A stretch of 20,693 bases of DNA from a virus. The notes beneath the pieces are model-generated. The model ran no database searches and was not told the DNA's origin. It saw only the letters and a list, made by a program, of their open reading frames with translations. A program made the translations under genes and the position numbers. The stretch is from IMG/VR virus record IMGVR_UViG_3300003890_000147, positions 1-20,693 of that record; one strand, given 5' to 3'. How positions within the stretch are numbered: the stretch's first letter is position 1; every line of letters starts with the position of its first letter. Positions 1-6,968 of the stretch are shown here, piece after piece.

Positions 1-10
1 CCGGGAAGCG

Positions 11-150
11 GCGGGGAAAACTGCCGCAAAGCGGCAGGCGGCGGAGAAATACTGCCGGGAGGCGGCAGGGAAAATTGCCGGGGAGTGGCGGAGAAAAACT
101 GCCGCTTCGCGGCAGGGGGCGGCGGGGAAAACTGCCGCAAGGCGGTGGGA
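11..150. repeat. Tandem array of five GC-rich hairpins
   Basis: Five short palindromes of the form CTGCCGC-nnn-GCGGCAG sit in tandem, separated by purine-rich linkers like GGCGGGGAAAA. Clear copies are at 21-37 (AAA loop), 52-68 (CTGCCG/CGGCAG arms), 99-115 (TTC loop) and 132-148, where the right arm GCGGTGG still pairs through G-T wobbles. A degenerate copy lies near 75-90. Spacing is roughly 23-33 bp. The array begins at the left edge of the window, so it may extend further. No credible gene overlaps it; the open frame that crosses it is low-complexity and has no ribosome binding site. Its place directly before the terminase small subunit gene makes a packaging (pac/cos) region one possibility. 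A regulatory RNA structure or a mobile REP-like element are others. Confidence 0.75.
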
Positions 151-192
151 AGGGGGGAGCGTTTCGTCGGCAGGTGAAGCCAACACCTCCCA

Positions 193-269
193 CATTTTCT
201 CCAACAAACTCAATTACTCATTTTTACTCATGCGCATTTTCTCCAACACGCCCAATTACTCATTTTTAC
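193..269. repeat. Two 35-bp direct repeats, 42-bp period
   Basis: Copies at 193-227 and 235-269 start with CATTTTCTCCAACA and end with CAATTACTCATTTTTAC; 32 of 35 positions are identical. The 42-bp period (four helical turns) puts both copies on the same face of the helix, which is typical of protein-binding iterons. The stretch between them and the next gene is A/T-rich and otherwise empty, apart from a weak sigma70-like pair (TTGCTT at 298 and TACCAT at 321, 17-bp spacer). Binding sites for the adjacent terminase small subunit or for a transcription regulator are possible functions; neither is shown by sequence alone. Confidence 0.8.
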
Positions 270-354
270 CCTCCCAACGCTGAAAATAAAAAACCACTTG
301 CTTTTCTCAAAAAAACATCTTACCATTCTCCGAAAATTACAAAAGGTTGTAAAA

Positions 355-951
355 GTGCCCGTACTAGTTTCAAGAGAGATTGCTGCAAGCTGTGACCGCC
401 GTTTCAAGCCGAGCAGACGTTACACAATTCGGACGTTGTGGGTTCGTCAGCAGGAAGCAATCCGGCTTGCGGCTATGGGTATGAAACACAGAGACATTGC
501 GCGTATCGTTGGAATGAGTCCGTCACACATTAGTAACATTCTCAACAGTCCGTTGGCTCATGCGGAAGTAGTTCGTCTGTCAAATTCGCGTGACCATGAT
601 GCGATAAAAATATCCGCCCGAGTCCGTGATCAGGTGGTTAAGGCGCTTGATTTGACGGAACAAATCATTGAAGGCGCCGTAGTAGATAGTGACGGCGAAA
701 TACACATTCCGTCACTTAGTTTGCGGCAGCGTACTGCTGCCGACATCCTTGACCGTGATCCGGTCACGCAAAAACGTTCTACCAGTACTCACGTTAACAC
801 CTCTGCTTTGTCAAATGCGGACATTGCAGAAATTGTGAGTGCCGCCCGACAGATGGGTATTGTAGTTTCACCTGAAAGCGTTGAAAATGTTGAAAATGTT
901 GAAAATGTTGAAAACGTTGAAAACGTTGAAATCCAGTTAAACAAGGATTGA
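355..951 (+). CDS. Probable terminase small subunit (HTH DNA-binding)
   Basis: A 198-residue protein from a GTG start. I chose this start because AAAAGG lies 8 bases upstream; an in-frame TTG at 298 would add 19 residues but has no ribosome binding site. Residues ~32-65 form a helix-turn-helix (core RDIARIVGMSPSHISNIL). A helical region with LDLTEQIIEG and LRQRTAADILDRDP follows, then a segment like NADIAEIVSAARQMG. This order (HTH, L-x-L-x-E-x-I, A-x-D-I-L-D-R) matches phage small terminase proteins, which recognise the packaging site and load DNA into the large subunit. The C-terminus ends in six V-E-N type repeats. Odd points: the large subunit gene is about 6 kb downstream, and the HTH also looks ParB-like in a generic way. 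A transcription regulator is the main alternative. Confidence 0.6.
   Translation: MPVLVSREIAASCDRRFKPSRRYTIRTLWVRQQEAIRLAAMGMKHRDIARIVGMSPSHISNILNSPLAHAEVVRLSNSRDHDAIKISARVRDQVVKALDLTEQIIEGAVVDSDGEIHIPSLSLRQRTAADILDRDPVTQKRSTSTHVNTSALSNADIAEIVSAARQMGIVVSPESVENVENVENVENVENVEIQLNKD
880..930 (+). repeat. 9-bp tandem repeat GTTGAAAAY in terS 3' end
   Basis: Five full copies of GTTGAAAAT/GTTGAAAAC plus a partial sixth run without interruption from 880 to 930. They encode a (Val-Glu-Asn)n tail from residue 176 of the upstream-annotated small terminase. The repeat is in frame, so copy number can change without a frameshift. Copies 1-3 end in T and copies 4-5 in C, suggesting expansion by slippage in blocks. 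Confidence 0.9.
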
Positions 952-1093
952 AACAGGCATACTGTTTGCTGTAATTCAGTTGATTGGACGGTTGCTACGC
1001 AACCGTAAGCTTGAGTGAAGAAGTCGGACAGCCTCATATCATCAAACTATCCCTCCCCTCGCTGTCTCGCTCCCGTCGGCTGTCCGACTTCAC
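951..1093. other. Intergenic region with three inverted repeats
   Basis: Three potential stem-loops fill the gap between the small terminase gene and the FnIII-like gene. The first pairs AAACAG (951-956) with CTGTTT (962-967). The second pairs ACGGTTGC (988-995) with GCAACCGT (999-1006) around a 3-base loop. The third is long: GTGAAG plus TCGGACAGCC (1015-1033, with a 3-base AAG bulge) pairs with the 16-base arm at 1078-1093 around a 44-base loop. None is followed by a T run, so they are not classical intrinsic terminators. They could be RNA processing or stability elements, an operator, or a recombination site. No promoter is convincing here. Confidence 0.6.
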
Positions 1094-1106
1094 AACTGTT
1101 GAACAT

Positions 1107-1760
1107 ATGAACGCCATGTGCGGTGGACGTGATAGGGAGATATTTCTGCTGCTGCTTTTACTCCTTCCGTCCGTCTCATTCACACCGCTGACAGACAGTA
1201 AGCGTCTGCTGTGGAGCCCGTCTGACGGCGCTGTCAGCTACATAGTGAGAAGCCGTCCAGCCAATTCTCTCAACTACGTCGAATTCCCACCGCAGCCAGA
1301 TACTACCTTCGCATTACTCCAATCTGACATCGGTCGCTTCTTTAGTGTGAGCGCCGTCAACTCACGTGGAAAACGCAGTCAGTTTAGTAATGAAGTACAG
1401 TACACCATCACTACTACAGTGATGGAATGGCCTGCTGACCGAGTTCTCAGGTTTAAGCTGCATTATGTGGCGAGGGGGCAAAATGTTCACTTGGAATGGC
1501 GTCAAACTAATTTAGGTGTGGATACAGGATGGCGTGAATTGGTAAGTGGTGTTGATTTTTACGTGAGTAATGATATAATTACACTTGACATGACTCGAGT
1601 TGCTAATAGTGAAACTACGGGCGGTTTTACGAATACGCAGAGTTTTAGGGCGCGGCTGTCATATGGCGGAGTAAGTGGAAACTATGCTTACCCGCCCAAC
1701 GATTTCAAGTTTGTTGAGCCTGTTCCGCTCGACATTGAGCGCATCGAAGTACTACTGTGA
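1107..1760 (+). CDS. Secreted or membrane-anchored FnIII-like protein
   Basis: A 217-residue protein. The N-terminus has a charged stretch followed by a leucine-only core (about residues 10-19), which reads as a signal peptide or anchor. The next ~90 residues resemble a fibronectin type III domain: LLWSPSDGAVSYIV, then a series of beta strands, then FSVSAVNSRGKRSQFSNEV. The rest is beta-rich and unassigned. FnIII-type domains in phages often sit on virion surfaces and help adhesion. I took ATG 1107 because the hydrophobic core follows it; there is no obvious Shine-Dalgarno, ATG 1116 is possible, and an open frame extends back to a TTG at 984 through the hairpin region. The stop overlaps the approach to the next gene, so the two are likely co-translated. 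Confidence 0.6.
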   Translation: MNAMCGGRDREIFLLLLLLLPSVSFTPLTDSKRLLWSPSDGAVSYIVRSRPANSLNYVEFPPQPDTTFALLQSDIGRFFSVSAVNSRGKRSQFSNEVQYTITTTVMEWPADRVLRFKLHYVARGQNVHLEWRQTNLGVDTGWRELVSGVDFYVSNDIITLDMTRVANSETTGGFTNTQSFRARLSYGGVSGNYAYPPNDFKFVEPVPLDIERIEVLL

Positions 1761-1768
1761 GAGTGAAC

Positions 1769-2305
1769 ATGAAATCCGTCTTCATTTTAGTTTTGCTGGC
1801 TGTAGGCGCCGCAGGCGCCCAGGACAGAGTGGTAAGTTTGCAGGGTTTTGTGGATTTTGACACCGTCCGCGTTACCGTCAGCGCCAACAACTCAGATACG
1901 CTGTACTTTTCAAATGTGAATGCCGGCTTTCAGAAGATTGATGGGGTAGTCGGTAGGACTCCGCTGCCCAGTTTTAACACGCCGTTTGCTGCCATTCCGT
2001 CTCGTGTGTTTAACACGGGAAACAATACGCTGTTTTTCCGCAGCGCAACTCCAGCAGTATGTGATAGGGGATATGTGAAAGTACAGCCGCTTCTGTACGA
2101 TGGCAGGCCTGTGTATGGAGACAGTGTGGCTGTTGGCAATACGGCTGCGCCAGACCCTTCAAACCCGCTCAATTCTCATACTAGATGGCGTTACGTCGAC
2201 TTGACGTCAAAATTTGTACTGTATAACGCCATTCGAGTTATAATCTCGGTGGGTGATTGTACCGGCGGATGGACGGGAACCGTAGCGTACGGGAGGGTCA
2301 GATAA
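1769..2305 (+). CDS. Secreted beta-rich protein of unknown function
   Basis: 178 residues. The start is ATG 1769, with GAGAG five bases upstream; an in-frame GTG at 1757 is less likely. The N-terminus is a textbook Sec signal peptide (MKSVFILVLLAVGAAGAQ) with predicted cleavage before Gln18. The mature protein is rich in Val, Thr, Ser and Asn with alternating hydrophobic residues, suggesting a beta sandwich. It has two cysteines, at CDRGY and GDCTGG, that could form a disulphide after export. No family is recognised. The stop TAA shares its last base with the ATG of the next gene (TAATG), so translation is coupled. Its place among fibre-like genes suggests a virion accessory or cell-surface role, which is inference. 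Confidence 0.65.
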   Translation: MKSVFILVLLAVGAAGAQDRVVSLQGFVDFDTVRVTVSANNSDTLYFSNVNAGFQKIDGVVGRTPLPSFNTPFAAIPSRVFNTGNNTLFFRSATPAVCDRGYVKVQPLLYDGRPVYGDSVAVGNTAAPDPSNPLNSHTRWRYVDLTSKFVLYNAIRVIISVGDCTGGWTGTVAYGRVR

Positions 2306-3363
2306 TGAAAAACCAACTCACCACTTTTGTTCTCATTATTGCCTGTGCGTTAGCACAGGCACAAACTGGTCGTTTCGCTTTTAAAAATTCGGGCGGATCA
2401 GGTTCTTCAGGACAGTTGAGCGATTCGACGAATGTAATTCCCATTGGGAGTCATTTGAGGACGAAGGGGATTGGAAAGTATCTTACTGTCGGACGGGTAG
2501 CGACAACCGGACAGGCTTCACGGGGATGGTTAAACGTGTATGGGATGAATGATACGCTGGCAGCATTCATTGGTGATGGTAACAGACAGGTGGGAGATTC
2601 GAGTGTCACTATTACTCAAAAGGGGACTGTTCTAATTAAGGTGACTAGTGAAATGGCTTCAGACGCTGTATTGTCATTGCCAGGTGGTACTTATTTCAGT
2701 TCGTCTGGAGCACTTCGTCTGGAATACATTGAAAACTATAGCAGCGGCACAGTCTTCAGAATTTACGGCGGTGGCGCTTATGGTGGTGGTGTCAGCATGT
2801 CAATGGGCGGCGGTAACAAGGTAAAACGCGGTTTCTGGTTCATGAACACGAACGGTGATACTGCTGCTACCATCTATGTCGGGTCTAACAATCCTGACTT
2901 GGGACGGTTGGTTATCGGGAAGAAAATCAAACCTGCTGTCATGGATCAAGCATGGCTGACAGTCCGCTCCATGGCTAGCTCAGATACTGTAGTGATGTTT
3001 AGAAACGATAAGAACGCCACTCTTGATAGTACTGCGATGGTATTTGCAAATGGGGATGGTTATTTTGGCGGAAATAGTATTTATATTGGCGGGCATCGTA
3101 TTCGGAGTAATGCGGCGGGCGACTCTCTTATCTTTTACGATGGAAACACTATGATTTTTGCCATCCTTAGCGACGGTAGTACGGCGGATTTGGTAGCAGG
3201 TACGGCGCCGATGTTTAGAGGAATTCCGCCGTTGGAATATCGGATTTTGTTGTGGACAATCGCAGTTTTGCTGTTTGTGTTGGTTTCGTGGAAAGTGGCT
3301 GAATATGCGGACAGGGTTGCTGGTTGGCGTGGTAAGTTTGTGGACATTGTGCGCCAACGCTAA
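2305..3363 (+). CDS. Fibre-like protein with signal peptide and C-terminal TM
   Basis: 352 residues from ATG 2305, which has GGGAGG 8 bases upstream. Residues 1-20 form a signal peptide ending in AQAQ. The body is glycine/serine/aspartate-rich beta structure typical of phage fibres. It holds an internal repeat: a WLNV...DTLAAF unit starting at Trp75 resembles a WLTV...DTVVMF unit starting at Trp217. A single transmembrane helix (about residues 314-330, core LLWTIAVLLFVLVSW) is followed by a positively charged tail, so the predicted topology is body outside the inner membrane and tail inside. That combination is unusual for a virion fibre. It may act at the cell envelope (lysis, superinfection exclusion, adhesion) rather than in the particle. 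The last 59 bases overlap the next gene. Confidence 0.6.
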   Translation: MKNQLTTFVLIIACALAQAQTGRFAFKNSGGSGSSGQLSDSTNVIPIGSHLRTKGIGKYLTVGRVATTGQASRGWLNVYGMNDTLAAFIGDGNRQVGDSSVTITQKGTVLIKVTSEMASDAVLSLPGGTYFSSSGALRLEYIENYSSGTVFRIYGGGAYGGGVSMSMGGGNKVKRGFWFMNTNGDTAATIYVGSNNPDLGRLVIGKKIKPAVMDQAWLTVRSMASSDTVVMFRNDKNATLDSTAMVFANGDGYFGGNSIYIGGHRIRSNAAGDSLIFYDGNTMIFAILSDGSTADLVAGTAPMFRGIPPLEYRILLWTIAVLLFVLVSWKVAEYADRVAGWRGKFVDIVRQR

Positions 3364-3646
3364 CGACTTTAGAGTTATGCCGTGGAAATATGACCGGTGG
3401 CTCAGCACGGACGGTGTTGTGTTGCGTTATGATAAGCTTGAACATGCCGTTCGTGACGGTGCGCTGTTTTATTTGCTGAGTAAAACGGGAACATCAAATT
3501 TGGTCTGCTTCTTAGTGACAACTGCTGTTGCAGTTGTTTGGGAAATTCGGGACGGGTTTGCGTGGCGTGAAACGGATGGGTTTAGTTATAAGGACTTGCT
3601 GGCTGGTTCAGCCGGCCAAATTGTAGTGCTTTGTTTGAAGAGGTAG
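3305..3646 (+). CDS. YfiM/DUF2279-like envelope protein
   Basis: 113 residues starting inside the previous gene, with a signal peptide that probably cleaves after ANA (residues 17-19). The motifs DKLEH (43-47), an acidic pair E80...D83 in WEIRDGFAW, and DGFSYKDLLAGSAG (91-104) follow the layout of the YfiM/DUF2279 group of small envelope proteins: a DK-x-x-H start, a central E-x-x-D in a hydrophobic segment, and a final S-x-x-D-x-x-A-x-x-x-G. The central segment (about 64-79) could be a membrane helix. The biochemical role of the family is not established; in phage genomes it can sit near holin and lysis genes, as here. Another in-frame ATG at 3275 is possible but would not start with a signal peptide. 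Confidence 0.5.
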   Translation: MRTGLLVGVVSLWTLCANANDFRVMPWKYDRWLSTDGVVLRYDKLEHAVRDGALFYLLSKTGTSNLVCFLVTTAVAVVWEIRDGFAWRETDGFSYKDLLAGSAGQIVVLCLKR

Positions 3647-3651
3647 CATTT

Positions 3652-3861
3652 GTGGACGGCTTGTATTCAGACATTTTGATGGTTGCGATTGGAATGCTCA
3701 ACGGGATAATCGGGTGGGTTCTAACTCGGCTTGTGAAGAAGGTGGACGACCTAAACGACCGCATTCATGAAACGGTCACAAGTGTGGCAGTGTTAACTGC
3801 TCAGTTGAAGGCAAAGAACGTCATTAATGGAGAGAAGCAACATGTCAAAAGCGCTGATTAG
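3652..3861 (+). CDS. Small membrane-anchored coiled-coil protein
   Basis: 69 residues. The GTG start at 3652 is supported by GAAGAGG ending 8 bases upstream. An N-terminal membrane helix (about residues 8-28, DILMVAIGMLNGIIGWVLTRL) precedes a heptad-like amphipathic stretch (VKKVDDLNDRIHETVTSVAV). This one-helix plus coiled-coil plan resembles XhlA-type or inner-membrane spanin-type lysis accessories, but at 69 residues it is short for a spanin. It starts 6 bases after the previous stop and overlaps the next gene by 20 bases, within a run of four small membrane protein genes. Confidence 0.55.
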   Translation: MDGLYSDILMVAIGMLNGIIGWVLTRLVKKVDDLNDRIHETVTSVAVLTAQLKAKNVINGEKQHVKSAD

Positions 3862-4057
3862 GAAGATTTTGCTCACCGCCCAGATTCTGCTCGGCGTGAG
3901 TGGTGCCATTGCGGGAGTGTGGCAATACGTTCTTCCATTCAATCCGGAGGAATTGATTAGCTTTATCGACTTCATTCTGGTCATTCTGCTGCCTACTACC
4001 CTCACAATTAGTGCCGGAAGGAGGCTTCGAGATGAGTTTAAACGATTCAACTACTAA
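3842..4057 (+). CDS. Putative holin, two transmembrane helices
   Basis: 71 residues from ATG 3842, with GGAGAG 7 bases upstream; an ATG at 3827 would place this site inside the gene. There are two hydrophobic helices, about residues 9-30 (TAQILLGVSGAIAGVWQYV) and 40-58 (FIDFILVILLPTTLTISA), followed by a basic tail (RRLRDEFKRF). Small size, two membrane segments and a charged C-terminus fit class II holins, which permeabilise the inner membrane at lysis. Sequence identity to a named holin family is not claimed. No endolysin gene is recognised beside it. Confidence 0.55.
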   Translation: MSKALIRKILLTAQILLGVSGAIAGVWQYVLPFNPEELISFIDFILVILLPTTLTISAGRRLRDEFKRFNY

Positions 4058-4253
4058 TTTCGATTTGCGAAGCAAATCAGAACCGTTGGGATTGCCGCGG
4101 GGTAGTGTACGGGCGCTGCTTGCGCTGTTTGTGGTGTGTTCATATGTAGTGGCCCGTTTGGTGTTGAATGTGGATAGCGCTGAGTTTGCCGCCTTAAGCG
4201 GTGCGGTCATTACTTACTACTTTAAGGAGCGGTCGGGAACAAATGCGAATTAA
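4032..4253 (+). CDS. Small membrane protein, holin-like
   Basis: 73 residues. ATG 4032 has a strong AAGGAGG 7 bases upstream. A polar N-terminus leads into LPRGSVRALLALFVVCSYVVARLVL, a membrane helix with a basic edge. A second weaker hydrophobic stretch (FAALSGAVITYYF) ends at a charged KERSG tail. The G-x-x-x-x-YYF pattern at the end of the second helix occurs in several small phage holin-type proteins. It overlaps the gene before by 26 bases and the gene after by 11. It could be a second holin, an antiholin pairing with the upstream one, or an unrelated membrane accessory. Confidence 0.5.
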   Translation: MSLNDSTTNFDLRSKSEPLGLPRGSVRALLALFVVCSYVVARLVLNVDSAEFAALSGAVITYYFKERSGTNAN

Positions 4254-4605
4254 AGTAATTTTTGCACTGCTTTTAAGCGCCGTAGTGCCGTCCTTTGCTC
4301 AGATTGGGGGAGTTACGTACATATGGACGGACACTATTACAGTGAAAGAGTCTGGTGTTGACAGTGTGTTTAAGCAGCAGTGGGAGGAGGTGACATTTTG
4401 GAGTAGAGGGGGTGATTTGGAATTTCGCATGGCAACAAGGCCAGATACAGTAGGCTGGAAGTCGCGGGATTATGTGCGGGTGACAGAGGGACAGATGATC
4501 AGTGTTGGTCCTGCAACTAAATTGTGGCGCTGGCAAGGTAAGGCGGTGACTGACAGTATAGTTGTCTATTTTGTTGGACTGAAGAAGGTGAAGCGTTACC
4601 AATGA
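4243..4605 (+). CDS. Small secreted beta-rich protein, unknown
   Basis: 120 residues. The N-terminus MRIKVIFALLLSAVVPSFAQ is a clear Sec signal peptide with predicted cleavage just before or after Gln20. The mature part of about 100 residues is rich in Val, Thr, Trp and Asp with alternating strands (TYIWTDTITVKESGVDSV and LWRWQGKAVTDSIVVYFVG). Five tryptophans in so short a protein suggest a carbohydrate- or surface-binding module, but this is inference. GGGA lies 4 bases upstream of the ATG. Its stop TGA overlaps the tail spike ATG (ATGA at 4602-4605), so it may be a partner or attachment piece for that protein. Confidence 0.55.
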   Translation: MRIKVIFALLLSAVVPSFAQIGGVTYIWTDTITVKESGVDSVFKQQWEEVTFWSRGGDLEFRMATRPDTVGWKSRDYVRVTEGQMISVGPATKLWRWQGKAVTDSIVVYFVGLKKVKRYQ

Positions 4606-6968
4606 AAAGATTTGTCCTTCCCTACATCTTTCTGTGTTTGCTTTGCCTCGAGGGCAAAGCACAGGTGAATGTGTGGCCAAAACCGGCCACTGCTGCTATG
4701 GTTTATACAATAAACAATGTCAGTGACAATGTAACTCTGTCAAGTGCCGCGGGGGTGATGAAAATCCACTCCAGCTATGTTGACAGCATTAGAAGTGCCT
4801 ACCGAACGGTGATACCGTCCTACTTTAGTTCCAACCGGTACGGTTCCATTTCAGGTGCCCTTAATGCGGTTGGTGCGCAAAGTTACAAAAGTGGCACTGT
4901 GTTGGTACCTGGCGGTCTCAACATTATTACGTCCACTCAGTACATTAAGAATCCTGTGTTTTTACGTGGCGGGGGAAGCTTCAGTCCGAAAGACGCGGAG
5001 TGGTATAACACAGGAGCTATGTTGAAGTTTAAGGGATTGACGATTGGAGTGGTGGATAGTACGCAGGGGACACGCATTGAGGGATTGAGTTTTATTGGGG
5101 ACAGTGTGAATGTGACGAAGATTTTGCTGCAGAAGAAGCGTCCCCAACGCCAGCAGACTACGCTCGGTTATCAGGGAGTGGAGTGGAATTTGTTCCGCAA
5201 CGCAGATTCCATTGGGGTTGAGATTGTAGCGCCGGATAACAATACGTACTTTGCTCACAACAGGGTTGATTATAATAATGGCCATGGACTGGTATTGCGA
5301 GTCACTGATCCTGGTTATACTCCGCGTGGATTGAATCCGATGATTGCGTTCAATCGCTTCATTGGAAATGATTCGTGTCAGGTGAAGGTGGATGGGATTC
5401 AGTATGCGGGCATAATTGGGAATGGCATATTAGGGCCTCAGAATAACCGTCCGATGCTGTTCTTTGACGGCATTTCGAATAGGATGACGATAGCAAACCT
5501 TGTGCTGCTCAATGACATTGAACAGGAGGCGGGCGGCATTCTTAATGCTGCGGCAATCAAGTTTAATAATGGAGACTTGAATGGGGTGATGTTCAACCGT
5601 ATTGGTCAGGGGCAGAGGGGAATTGAGATTGCCGGAAGCGGAAGTAGGACGTTGCTGGTGATGCATAACAACTTCACCGGAATTGATACGGCAATTTACT
5701 TGAAGGAAGGTAGGCTCAACCTGCTCAGCATGAACAACCGATTTAGTAAAGACCCCACTTCCTATTTCAAACCGCACAGGGGGGTTGTGAAGAAAAGTGG
5801 CGGAACGCTGCGCTATCTTGATATTAGTTCAACTGACGAAGGTACAACAATTGATGCGGGTGGTAATGCCTCTAATGCAGGATTGAAACTTAATCCGTTC
5901 GCACAGGCGAACGTGTCGCTGTTTGACAGTTGTGCTAGTGGCGTGTCGAGGGAGCTTGAAATATGGTATCACCAGGCTGGTAAAGGCCGTTACCGGACGA
6001 AGTTGTTTTATCAGGACGGGAGCTTTAAGATTGTACCGGACTCTGGTTTTGTACGGCTGAGCGGAGAGGCCATCGAGATAGCCTGCGTGGATACTAACAT
6101 TCAGCGTAATAGTGCAAACTCATACATTTATGGGAGTTCGCAGAGGACTGGAAGCTCGTACCCATTTAACGTGAGCGGTCATCTTATAATCCAGCCGCGC
6201 ACGTCGTCGTCGCGGGATATTCTGTTCTATACGGGCAGTACGACACCGTCCAATAGGGTAGTTATAACAAGAGATGGAAGCGTGGGAATTGGTGGGTTCG
6301 ATGGTAGAGCTGATTCGTTGGGCAGTGGGCAGGGTGTTATTGGCCTGAGGAATGCGGCAGTAAATCCGACTGGCGTGGTTCGCGACGGTGTAATTCTGTA
6401 TGCTAAAGATGTAAATGGAAGTAGTGAGTTAGTAGTTAAGGATGAAAGTGGTACTGAGACGGTGCTGTCTAACTTGACGTCTAGTGGTGAAGCCAATACC
6501 GCGTCAAATGCCGCTGGGACGGGGGTGGGTATTTTCAAGCAGAAAAGCGGCGTCAATCTTGTGTTCAAACGGTTGAAAGCGTCCAACGGAATTAGTATAA
6601 CGGACGCGACTGATAGTGTGTTGGTGGCTGAAAAGCCGCGTGACTGGTTCTGGACAAAACACGGTTCTCTTAGTGCCAGCGACAACTACAATATCTGGTA
6701 TACCTCGCAGGCAATTACCATTACACGTGTTACCAGCTATACTGATGCTGGGACGTATAGCTTCAACTTGTATTGGCGGAGTGAAGCTTCTCCCAACAGC
6801 GGTGGTACTGCTATACTGAGCTCTACACTCGTTGCTGATACGAATGCGGAAGCAACTACCTCGTTTAGTAGTGCCACGGTACCGGCGAACAGTTGGATTG
6901 CACTCCAGTCAACCGCGTATGCGAGTGCAACGAAAGTGGGAATAAACATTACGTACAAAGTTGACTGA
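4602..6968 (+). CDS. Tail spike/fibre with beta-helix domain and signal peptide
   Basis: 788 residues. Residues 1-21 (ending GKAQ) read as a signal peptide. About residues 90-400 look like a right-handed parallel beta helix: an FLRGGG entry, GTRIEGLSFIGD, then regular rungs with Asn ladders such as DNNTYFAHNRVDYNNGHG. This fold is typical of phage tail spikes and polysaccharide lyases. Around 525-565 a GHLIIQPR...ILFYTGS...VGIGG segment matches the trimeric fibre motif seen in many phage fibres. About 638-670 carries GVGIFKQKSGVNLVFKRL...NGISIT, also common in fibres. The last ~120 residues form a beta-sandwich-like C-terminal domain. The expected role is host surface recognition. Catalytic residues cannot be assigned by eye. 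Confidence 0.7.
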   Translation: MKRFVLPYIFLCLLCLEGKAQVNVWPKPATAAMVYTINNVSDNVTLSSAAGVMKIHSSYVDSIRSAYRTVIPSYFSSNRYGSISGALNAVGAQSYKSGTVLVPGGLNIITSTQYIKNPVFLRGGGSFSPKDAEWYNTGAMLKFKGLTIGVVDSTQGTRIEGLSFIGDSVNVTKILLQKKRPQRQQTTLGYQGVEWNLFRNADSIGVEIVAPDNNTYFAHNRVDYNNGHGLVLRVTDPGYTPRGLNPMIAFNRFIGNDSCQVKVDGIQYAGIIGNGILGPQNNRPMLFFDGISNRMTIANLVLLNDIEQEAGGILNAAAIKFNNGDLNGVMFNRIGQGQRGIEIAGSGSRTLLVMHNNFTGIDTAIYLKEGRLNLLSMNNRFSKDPTSYFKPHRGVVKKSGGTLRYLDISSTDEGTTIDAGGNASNAGLKLNPFAQANVSLFDSCASGVSRELEIWYHQAGKGRYRTKLFYQDGSFKIVPDSGFVRLSGEAIEIACVDTNIQRNSANSYIYGSSQRTGSSYPFNVSGHLIIQPRTSSSRDILFYTGSTTPSNRVVITRDGSVGIGGFDGRADSLGSGQGVIGLRNAAVNPTGVVRDGVILYAKDVNGSSELVVKDESGTETVLSNLTSSGEANTASNAAGTGVGIFKQKSGVNLVFKRLKASNGISITDATDSVLVAEKPRDWFWTKHGSLSASDNYNIWYTSQAITITRVTSYTDAGTYSFNLYWRSEASPNSGGTAILSSTLVADTNAEATTSFSSATVPANSWIALQSTAYASATKVGINITYKVD

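Noticed and set aside
11-150. CRISPR array
   Set aside because: Repeats are short palindromes with irregular 23-33 bp spacing and no unique spacers; no cas genes are present.
75-395. Open frame of 106 codons across the hairpin array and the 35-bp repeats
   Set aside because: Low-complexity translation forced by the repeats, no ribosome binding site, and it runs into the small terminase gene in another frame.
355-951. HTH protein as a phage ParB partner for the parS sites
   Set aside because: The HTH core is ParB-like only in a generic way. The ParB N-terminal CTP-binding motifs are missing and the rest fits small terminases better.
988-1006. Hairpin as terminator of the small terminase gene
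   Set aside because: Good stem but no T run on either strand after it.
4602-6968. Diversity-generating retroelement target in the tail spike
   Set aside because: No reverse transcriptase, template repeat or near-copy of the 3' end of the gene is visible in the window.
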